64,000 nucleotides of DNA, from NCBI RefSeq assembly GCF_051622035.1, contig NC_135358.1, positions 19,316,501-19,380,500 on the forward strand, read 5' to 3'. Below the pieces are notes generated by a model that saw only the letters and a program-made list of their open reading frames with translations, had not been told where the DNA came from and made no database searches. The DNA comes from Arctopsyche grandis (Eukaryota; Arthropoda; Insecta; Trichoptera; Hydropsychidae). How positions within the stretch are numbered: position 1 is the first letter of the stretch; each line of letters starts with the position of its first letter. Position numbers and translations under genes: made by a program. This document shows, in pieces, positions 55,386-64,000 of this stretch.

Positions 55386-57617
55386 TATTTAATAAATTTC
55401 AATGTATGAAAAATATCTAAAATATCTAAAAGTAAACATTTTCCTTCCCTAGATACACAAAATAAATTCGATTTAATCATTACTGATATGTATTCAAAAC
55501 AAATATAACCTTTTTTTCAGCTCATTAAGTCGAGATGCATTTAAATAATAATTTCAAGTATGTATTGTTTTTACCTCACAAAAGCGTGCATATTTTATTA
55601 ATTATTTTGTATAAAAAAAATCTGCATATTAAAACTGTATTAGTAAATAATTGGAAAAAAACTAAGATCTCACCAGTGGATTTTGTTTTCGACGGGGCAA
55701 AAATAAAAATACGCCATTTTGAAATAAAAATACTATACACATAATTCAAGGATGAAGAAATAACTACATGTTAATAATCGATGTGTTGGTTCACGCTGTA
55801 TTATAAGCACATACCAACCTACATATGTATGTATGTACATATCCAGGGCCGTAGAAGCATGTTTGACCCGAGCGCAAACTACCCTAGCTACGGCTCTGTA
55901 TTATACCTTACATATGTACAGATAAAAAAAATATTTTCAACTGTTTTATTAAATCTGAAAATTCAAAGTAAAGCTTTTTCTCATCTTTTTTACATATGTA
56001 CATACATACATACATATGTATAATGACAGAGTATCTTCATAAATTAAGATATCCATATATGTACATACATATGTATTATATGTTACAGTCCAAGTGTACA
56101 TTTCGTTCATGAACATACCAATCTGGCGAGTTATAGTGTACACAAAATAAATTGACAAACGAACTGGTTTGCTAATAAACATAAGTATTCTCAATCATTT
56201 GTCCGATCCTCTGAGTATTCGTGCTTACTCTGGTTTGCGATATATTTTAATATAATTAGCGGAGATTGGAATCATAGCAACGATGTTATATATTTTCCAT
56301 AGGATTACCCTTTTAAATACTTGGCGTTTTGACATCTTAAAGGCTTTGGAAGTTCAAAAATGTTGTGAACACCTGGTGAGTCTATTTGAAGATAACTTTT
56401 GACTATTAGCACTTAACAAACTAATATGTTCATGAACTTAACACATGTACATATTTAGGTACAATTAATATACATACATATGTACATACAGCTGCTTACA
56501 AACTTAACAGATATTGATCGCAATATGAAATTGTCTCACAAGTGGCGTGTATGTAAAGCGATATTTTCAATTGCTACATATATAGTTAGGTACATATTTT
56601 GTGTTGAATTATTTAGTGAACGTTGGTCTCCTACATGACAAATCAATCGTCGCAAACTATTATATAAAGCTAATTATTTTTTTTAATATTATGACAGTCA
56701 TCATTGTTGATATCATAAACTGTTCGTTAATATAGACAAAAAAAACCAATTCTATGTATATGTATACTATATCGTCGTTGTTAAACCAATATCTGCTATG
56801 TGCACTTTTTGGAGATTTCGACATTTTGGACATTTTGACCATTATGACTAGTTTACTAATCAAATTTTCGTATAAAAAGACTTCTATGTGACTCTAAGCA
56901 TTATATAGTGAACTGTGGTCGCTAAAAAAAATGCTATGTGTATCAGCATGGACAGGAGAACGTTTTTTTTTTCAATATCTCAAAGTTATAATTTTTGCAC
57001 GTAGCAGATATACATACATATGTAGGTTTGACAACGACAATATGATAAAATAAACTGTTAGAACGCAAAAGGAAAATTTAGACATACAACATTAATTACT
57101 ATAAATGATGTTCAAATAAATATTAGATTTTTGTTTTATTGTCAAAACCAATGAACCTTGAGCTTTCGACTTCAAAATTAGCACCTTGACCGTTTTATCG
57201 CTTTGCGAATAAATAAATAGGTAATAAATCTCGCGGAACACTAGTGAAAATGGTGCAATTACACCAATGTCATAAAAATTTTATGATGGAATTACAAAAT
57301 ACTAAGATTAAACAAAAATTAATGTACGCTCATATGTATAATATGTAAATATACTAGGTTCGAAATTAATCAAAAGATTTATTTTATTTTGATTAACCCA
57401 TCTTCACACGTAAGCGATTGTTTTCCATTTCAACATTGACATTCACAAATCTGCCACAATGAAGATAGTAATTTTTTTTCTAATCACTTTACTAATTTAG
57501 CAATGTGAAAATTTCACAATAAAAAATTCTTATGACTATTTTAATTATTTAAAATATTCGATAGTAAGGAAAAATATATAACGAGACGTATGAAATTAGG
57601 ATGGAGTGCATTTGGAC
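55386..57617. other. Gene-free stretch
   Basis: AT-rich with many CATACATATGTATG runs. At 55845-55899 CAGGGCCGTAG and CTACGGCTCTG form a tiny inverted-repeat remnant. No gene. Confidence 0.45.
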
Positions 57618-58100
57618 GAATGAATGTTGTTTTTAAATCAAAAATGCTACTCTGCCTGAAGAAAGACATCTTTGATCAATACGTTTTGCCAGTGTTGACG
57701 TATGAATGTAAAACTTGAACATTGAACTCCAAGATGCTACAAAAAGTCTAATGCACTCAAAGAAATATGGAGCGCTGTATGCTCGGCATAATAAGGAAAG
57801 ACAGGAAGCGGAACACGTAGGTGAGAAGTATGACAAGGGTAGTGGACATAATGGATAAAGGAAAGAGATTGAAATGGCAATGGGCGGGCCACATGGCTAG
57901 ATAAATAGACGAATGGTGGACAAAAGAAGTGCTAGAATGTTACCCAAGAGAATGTAAAAGGGTAAAAGGAAGACCGCAGGGAAGATAACTAGACGAAATT
58001 ATGAAAATGTGTGGGGTGAGATGAGACGAGTGGAAGCGTGTTGGAGAAGCCTTCATCGAGCAGTGGATGGTGAGCGGCTGTAGATGACGATGATGTGTAT
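57618..58100 (+). mobile_element. RTE-clade LINE 3' end, decayed copy
   Basis: Follows 49350-49850 closely (GTTTTTAAATCAAAAATGCT; ATTGAAATGGCAATGGGCGG) but has several in-frame stops and an internal deletion before GAGACGAGTGGAAGCGTG. It ends GGCTGTAGATGACGATGATG. Confidence 0.85.
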
Positions 58101-58648
58101 TATACCCTAATGTCTAAATGCTTGAGATTGGATACATATAATGAATTTTCCTGGCACATGTACATATGTATATACATACAGTGTGAATCAAACCACCACA
58201 GGTGACAATCGATCTAATCAGTCAAACTTATGAATAAACATTATGAATATGCTTTCACCAATTGCAATATTAATGGTAATAGATCACATCTATCTCAGAC
58301 AATGTAATCGATAATGTGGTGTAATGTTTGTCATAAGCGCGTGAAACCGGTCACTTCTGAATATACTAATATACATACATATGTAATATAAACGCTAGAG
58401 CACCAACTTTCGAACTTGCAGACGAAATTCTCATCCGTCACCGAAACGGTTAAATCGAATCGGTCGAAAAATTCGACGGCCCTATAAACCCACGTGACAT
58501 TTCTAGGTAGACCACTTTTTATATACCTAGTTGGGAAAATCTCGCAGACAGCCAGCTATGACGAAAGTCGACGATGAGATGTATGGAACATTTGAACCCT
58601 TTTTATCGGAATATATATGTAGGTACATATGCATGAATGTGTACATTT
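58101..58648. other. Gene-free stretch
   Basis: Nothing recognised besides microsatellite-like runs. Confidence 0.4.
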
Positions 58649-58735
58649 ACGGTCTCCCTCACGGGACCGAAAGTGAAACGCCCGAAAACGCAAATATCAG
58701 AAGGCAAAGATCTTAAGTCGAAAGATCGACTGAAT
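58649..58735 (+). repeat. One arm of the 23331 foldback family
   Basis: ACGGTCTCCCTCACGGGACC, GAAACGCCCGAAAACGCAAA and CTTAAGTCGAAAGATC match the left arm of 23331-23643. The inverse arm is absent. Confidence 0.75.
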
Positions 58736-58897
58736 GAAAGTTTATGAAGTTCAACAATTATGCTGAAAACTTTTCGATTATATTAAATTGTTTTCCACCT
58801 TGATAACATTTTATTTTATCAGACTTCACGGTTTAGATCAGGGACGTCCCGTGAGCATCGGCAAGTAATGGTAAGAACGCAATCAAAAGTGCGGCAC

Positions 58898-59140
58898 GGG
58901 ACGCGTAGGTGGACTTCAGCTGTGAAAGGCGTATCTCCATGTCATATTATTTCTACAAGTTTCTCCTACATTTCTTCAAATATGGAAATCACCATTATCG
59001 ATCACTATCAAACCTGTATCAATACAAGGATAAAATATCACCAAAAACACTCGAGGAGGTGAAGTTTACGAAGGGACGGATTTGAACTAGCAGCGTTTTT
59101 TAGCATGTGCAAAACTATTAAAAAAACACACACACAAAGT
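58898..59140. repeat. Second copy of the 8629-8960 repeat
   Basis: ACAAGTTTCTCCTACATTTC and CAATACAAGGATAAAATATC follow the 8.6-kb copy in order and spacing. Confidence 0.55.
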
Positions 59141-60701
59141 GGTGCGTATCCTTTCTGTAAAAATGCTCTGCTGTCTCTTTCATTCCATTTCGACCAATAT
59201 CATTTCGCACGCACAATGTTCTATTGTCTGCACGAAATGCTATTGGTCGAGAGGCGGTGTAAGAGGCAGCATAAGTGTCTTCCTAAGCGTTTTGAGAGGC
59301 AGCAAACCGAAAAAAAATATCAAAAATAATTGTAATTGTAAATTATTATATTCCGTTTATATTTTATTATAAATCATTTTTCATTTAGAAATTAACTGCC
59401 AATTCTTAACTGATCTATGTATGTATGTATATATGTAGGTGAGTGCATCTTAATTTCTTTAGTTAAAACATATACATATGTATTTCAAATATATTACATC
59501 TATATATTGTAATGGATCGATCAAGTGATGAAAGCTTTAAGCCTTTCTGTTATTTTGTAAAAATGACCCCTTACACGAAAACCATGTGAACTGTATAAGA
59601 GGTAAGTAAAAAGCTGAAATAAGTTAGTAAAAAGCTAAATCCCAAGGCAAAATACCCACTATTTATATATGTATAAAATGAGCTAAAATCGAATTGGAAC
59701 GATTAAATATTGATACTTTATATGCATATATGTATGTATATAGATAAATTTAAAATTGATACCAAAAAATAACTGCTCATTGTTTATATTGGCAAGTACT
59801 AGCACAGCTTTCGACCAAAATTTAGTACTAAAACAATTAAGATTTTTATAAGCTGTGATCACTTAACAATAAAAAAATTTTCTACTAACTAATATCTTAG
59901 TATTTACTCATATACGATGATAATACAAACTATTAGGACAAAAATGCGCTAAAGATGAAATTTTCCTCATTTGAACATTGAACAACCCAAATTTCGGCCA
60001 GGAAAGACTATTCATATTTAACATTCCACATACATATATACAATGATATTCAGACACATACACTCGTGCATATTACAATACATATTTGTACAAACATAAA
60101 ACATAGGCGTGGCAGGCATTGATTGGACTTCCTCATGACCACAGGTGGGCTGCTTATCGCCAATAGCCACCCATGTCAATACAATGCAAATGCGATTGCA
60201 TTTGACATGGAAACGGAACCGATTACAAGTGTCGGGTACGAAGATGACAAGCGCATACACGTATGTACATACATGTAATGTGTGCATGCATACTCGTATG
60301 TACATAGAGTCTTGCGCAATGAAATACTGACCAGGTAAATAACTTTCTAACCTTCCGGTGTAGTCGAGACGAAAAATTATAATGGGATAAAATAAGTTTT
60401 GGCGATTGCATAAGCGCAATAAGATGAATGAGCGATGTGCGAGTGGCCGAATGGACGATCGACTTTCTTCCGCGGTCAAACGGTGGCGTTATACGCCCTG
60501 GGGCCAGCAGCCATTACGTTGCATTTTGTTGGGTACGGTCAAAAATTAATGAAACTTACCGTCGACAACGCAAGGTGTTATTATCCGACTAACCGTGCTC
60601 AATACGAAGAAACAACTGGGAAACTCGACATCCATGAAGCGGAACTCTTGATGAGTCTTATCGGATTATCCGAGATTTACCCGTCTAATTTCATCTACGA
60701 A
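59141..60701. other. Gene-free stretch, GC-richer at the end
   Basis: No gene recognised. A stem-like stretch near 60174-60212 (CATGTCAA...TTGACATG with inner TGCAA...TTGCA) and a GC-richer interval from about 60430 stand out. An open frame at 60435-60710 runs into the following MITE and resembles nothing known. Confidence 0.4.
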
Positions 60702-60876
60702 CCAGTATAGTGCCGTGGAAATCTCCCCGTTTTTATCGCACAGCCTTACTCGCGTGTGCGAGAGCAGTATACAAGAGGACTCGATGACGTCATACGTTCC
60801 CGTTCGTATCCTGCTCGCGCACATTTATGTAAAGCTGTGCGATAAAATCACAAGAGATTTTCCCGGCATGCCACTG
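60702..60876. mobile_element. MITE related to 3061-3217
   Basis: AGTGCCGTGGAAATCTCC at the left is mirrored by GAGATTTTCCCGGCATGCCACT at the right, with further mirrored GCACAGCCTTAC / GTAAAGCTGTGC inside. It is the same type of element as 3061-3217, with diverged ends. Confidence 0.6.
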
Positions 60877-60888
60877 TTACGTACCGTT

Positions 60889-61162
60889 GAGCGGTTCTGA
60901 ATGGGTTTGCTACAAATCGCTGCAAACGACGCGGCTGCATTTCGGTATTTGACGTCTCGACTGTTTTAATTTAAGCATGTATGAAAGACGAGATATTCAT
61001 TGGGTTGCATTAATGACATTTCGATGTGCATTGATGATTGGCAATTATTTAAATAGAGTTGGATCTTTCTGGCAAGTTTAAAAAGGCAAAAATCGAGACA
61101 AAAGTATGAAATGAGCATGCAGCCGCGTCGTTTGCAGCGATTTGTAGCCGAGCGCTTCTGAA
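60889..61162. repeat. Foldback element
   Basis: GCTACAAATCGCTGCAAACG-ACGCGGCTGCAT at about 60910-60943 returns inverted at about 61113-61145 (ATGCAGCCGCGTCGTTTGCA...). The interior contains a minus-strand piece of the 388-762 family (61014-61080). Confidence 0.7.
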
Positions 61163-61619
61163 TAGCTTTCAGGAAGACTCTGAATTTACATAAAAATGCA
61201 ATTAGACAGTAGAACTTAGCACTTCCTTATATGGTTAGAACTATAGCGGTATCTTATCTGCTTTGAACCTTTAACTTTCATTTTTGATTAATGAATGAAA
61301 TAAAAAAGTGGTACTTCACAAGATTCGTGTACCCCTCAGTAGGTCATACCCAAAAAAAATATACCTGTCGTTTATATATTTTTTTAATTTATTTAACCCC
61401 CAAGCACCCTAACTGGTATCGTGCATATTTAAATATTTGTTATTTAATAGTCAAATGTGCAGTCACATTTTATAAATTAGCAACGCTGGACAAAAAAATT
61501 GAAAACGCTGTTACATATTCTCTGGTTTGATCTAATGCTGTTTTCCTTACTCTTTTTTTTTGCGTTTAGTATTATATTTAATTATTGCCGGATTACCTAC
61601 ATATGTATATGTATACTTC
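61163..61619. other. Gene-free stretch
   Basis: No exon or repeat border recognised. Confidence 0.4.
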
Positions 61620-62394
61620 AGTTTAAGCTTAGGGCCTAAAAATCCAGGGGCCTCCAAATGAGATGTATCATTTTAATATAAAGTAAATATATGTAGGTTC
61701 AACGAAAAATAAATTTTGAACCCAAGATCGGTAAATAAAATTAGTTATTTTTAAATCTAAATCAACATTTTAAGAAACTTTAATTTAAAAATATTATTAA
61801 TATTAAAAATAAAACACCTTTATTTTGCTGACTATTAAACATGATTGGGATATACGTGGGAATTGTTTAAAATATGTACATATACATATGTTCTTTAAAA
61901 ATAATAATTTGGGTAATAATTATTTTAATATTGTAATACACCAAAATCAACATTTTAGAAATCAAATTCAAAACTTTTCAAATTAAATTCAACATTTTAC
62001 AAATCGAATTCAAAATTTTACAAATCGAATTCAACATTTTACAAAACAAATTTAACATTTCAAATTCAATCATAGGAAATGCATTCTTTAAAATTTCATT
62101 TATGATTTTATTTCAATGAAGTTTACGATGATTCCGAATACTACATACATACTTATGTATGTACATATATGTGACCTTTAATATCAAAACCCACAAATCC
62201 ATAATAATTTTGAACTAATCTCGAAAAGATTTTAATCATAAAGATTAAGACTACTATAAAAACAAAAAAAATGCAGCCATACTAAAAGTTATCCATTTGT
62301 TTTTTTTTTAATTAAAAATAGTCGCGTTTTGAGTTTGGGGCACCTCACATGTAAAACAGCTTAGGGCCATACTACATCTAAATCCGACCCTGTA
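61620..62394. mobile_element. Possible transposon remnant with 22-bp repeats
   Basis: GCTTAGGGCCTAAAAATCC near the left and GCTTAGGGCCATACTACAT near the right, the latter ending TAAATCCGACCCTG, look like parts of element ends. In between, ATTCAACATTTTACAAATCG-type units of about 20-24 bp repeat about six times (61942-62072). Confidence 0.4.
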
Positions 62395-63088
62395 TTCAAC
62401 ATATTAAATATATACAAAACCATCCTATGCAAAAATTGGCGAAAACATGAAAGGAATCAAGAATCGGTGCGCAGAAAGGTCAGAAATGATGATTATTTTT
62501 TCGCGGTTGGAAACCACCGCGCTAGAGAGCTGCGAAGTTTCGGTTTCAATATTCAAAGTGTAGCATTTGGTGAAAAGATGAAAGAGTTCACTAATGATTT
62601 TAAAAATCAACGAGGTCGATTCGATTAGTAAAAATGTTATACGTATGTGTTATGTCCAAGGTTGAATCAAAGAGTAAAGATTCAAGTGAATTTAGTATAA
62701 TTTTTAAACTAAAGAAAAAATGTTTAAAATATTAACCTTTCAAAGTCACAAGTCAAAAGATAACAAAAACTAAGTATTCTGCATCATTAAAATGTATATA
62801 GTACTTTCTATAGAATCATATTCTAATTTGTAAATACGTACATACATATTCTTCTTTGGCACATGTATGTATGTAAAAAAACTTAAACATCTCGTTTGTA
62901 AAATGTTGATATAGGTACAACGTAAGAAATTAGTAACGTATACATATGTAAGCTACAATTATCACCTGCGCCGTACTTTTTTTTGTAAAAAAAGCTTTGA
63001 GCACATCAAAGTCGTAAAATCCACACTAAAAATTGCATATGTAGTTAAACAAAGATACAGTTGCAATTAGTCGATACGTCTACTTTTA
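62395..63088. other. Gene-free stretch
   Basis: AT-rich, nothing recognised. Confidence 0.4.
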
Positions 63089-63274
63089 AAGGTCTATTCA
63101 TATTAGCTCAGCACGTACCGGTAACTGCACGTAATCTGCATTTACGGAAAGTATTCTTTGGTACAATCTATTTGAATGTTTTGAATGTCGATTTAGAATT
63201 TGCCAAAGAATACTTTCCGTACTTGTTGGTTACGTGTAGTTGCCGGTACGTTCCGTGCTAATATGAATAGACCT
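63089..63274. mobile_element. Foldback MITE at TTAA
   Basis: AAGGTCTATTCATATTAGC...GCACGTACCGG...GGAAAGTATTCTTTGG is mirrored by CCAAAGAATACTTTCC...GCCGGTACGTTCCGTGCTAA...ATGAATAGACCTT; arms are about 75 bp with few mismatches. TTAA stands at both borders, as for piggyBac-type insertion. Confidence 0.8.
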
Positions 63275-64000
63275 TAAGACTGTTGGGTTGAAGGGTTACG
63301 ACTTAAATTGAATTAGCCTAGTTTTATAACAATCGCTTCAATATAAAAATAGTTAGTAGATTTAGTATTGTACAGCTTCAATATACATACATATGTACAT
63401 ACATACATGATACATATGTACATATTACGTGATATATGGGTATACTCGGAAAAGCCGATAGCTTTAAAAAAGGAGTAGGCATATGAAAAGAAGTAATGAT
63501 ATAACGATGATAAAAATGTATTATGTATACACATTCATAGATGATAATCTACATATTTACAAAATATCATCAAATTCAATTTAAATCCTAAAATTTTTAG
63601 TTGAACCAAATATGTAAGTAAAGGAGCCAAATTTTTATTAGTGTTTTCATACATAGTTTCAGGTGTGTAATTACTAGAAATATTTTTAATTTACAATGCT
63701 TATGTTGGATCACATTGCATAAACTCATTTTATTACAACTTCGTATCATACATACAAGACGTCGTATCATACATACAATGTACATACTTTGTTCAATTAA
63801 CGTAGATTCAAGCCCGACAATTCGCACAAAAGGATATTGCCAATCAGTTACAATGACATCATTTGAAAAACGATCATTAAACTTTTACTAACCGTATTAG
63901 TGAAAATTTAGAAAAACTGAAAAATTTTGCAGCAACATACATATGTAATAAAAATTCTAATAAAAATCCTAAAAAGAAAAACTTAATTAAGTACTAAGGA
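63275..64000. other. Gene-free window end
   Basis: AT-rich sequence with ATGTAC-type runs. No gene recognised. Confidence 0.4.

Noticed and set aside
60435..60710. 91-codon open frame in a GC-richer patch
   Set aside because: No recognisable family, no splice or promoter support, and its end lies in a MITE.
47409..64000. Missing AGPS N-terminal exon
   Set aside because: Searched by eye on the minus strand for the expected GWGY-type region ending in a suitable donor phase; nothing convincing was found.
1..64000. Endogenous viral elements or bacterial transfer
   Set aside because: No viral polymerase, capsid or bacterial-type operon was seen; all reverse-transcriptase-like sequence is of non-LTR retrotransposon type.

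Overview
The window is animal genomic DNA from an insect, most likely holometabolous. It is AT-rich throughout. Genes are split by short GT-AG introns, introns and spacers are full of simple repeats and transposon remnants, and the dominant gene family is CYP9, an insect clan-3 cytochrome P450 family. The order cannot be fixed from sequence alone. The many-intron CYP9 layout argues against higher flies; a moth, caddisfly or sawfly would fit. No CRISPR array, virus, bacterial or phage gene, rRNA or functional tRNA was seen.

Layout. About 1-4.4 kb is gene-free and carries several foldback and Helitron-like elements. From 4.47 to 34.66 kb lies a head-to-tail array of seven CYP9-like P450 genes on the plus strand (paralogues 1-7; starts 4473, 9678, 15266, 19031, 23075, 28644, 32166). 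A decayed eighth copy lies at about 13.4-13.8 kb. Paralogue 7 carries a frameshift in exon 3. A 2.5-kb gap full of transposon remnants comes next (34.7-37.2 kb). Then come beta-ureidopropionase (pyd3/UPB1, plus strand, 37.27-40.54 kb), an eighth full-length CYP9-like gene on the minus strand (40.60-42.99 kb, tail to tail with pyd3) and the 3' part of alkyl-dihydroxyacetonephosphate synthase (AGPS, minus strand, 45.57-47.41 kb). From 47.4 to 64 kb I find no gene, only LINE, SINE, Helitron-like and foldback debris. The missing AGPS 5' exon or exons must lie beyond the window or be too short to recognise.

The genes. All eight complete P450 models share the same nine-exon structure with identical intron phases, so they come from tandem duplication of one ancestor. 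I joined the exons by hand. Seven models give an uninterrupted frame of 534-538 residues, each with an N-terminal membrane anchor, C-helix WxxxR, I-helix, ExxR, PERF and Cys-heme motifs. They are expected to be ER-bound monooxygenases of detoxification type. Paralogues 2-6 also share a core promoter: an initiator followed at exactly +28 by a DPE-like motif, with no need for a TATA box. pyd3 (387 aa, Glu-Lys-Cys triad) performs the last step of pyrimidine catabolism. AGPS (ether-lipid synthesis, peroxisome) ends in Ser-Lys-Leu, a PTS1 signal.

The most unusual DNA is at 26.3-28.2 kb. Two adjacent Helitron-like elements contain very GC-rich hairpin minisatellites inside a genome that is otherwise about 70% AT.
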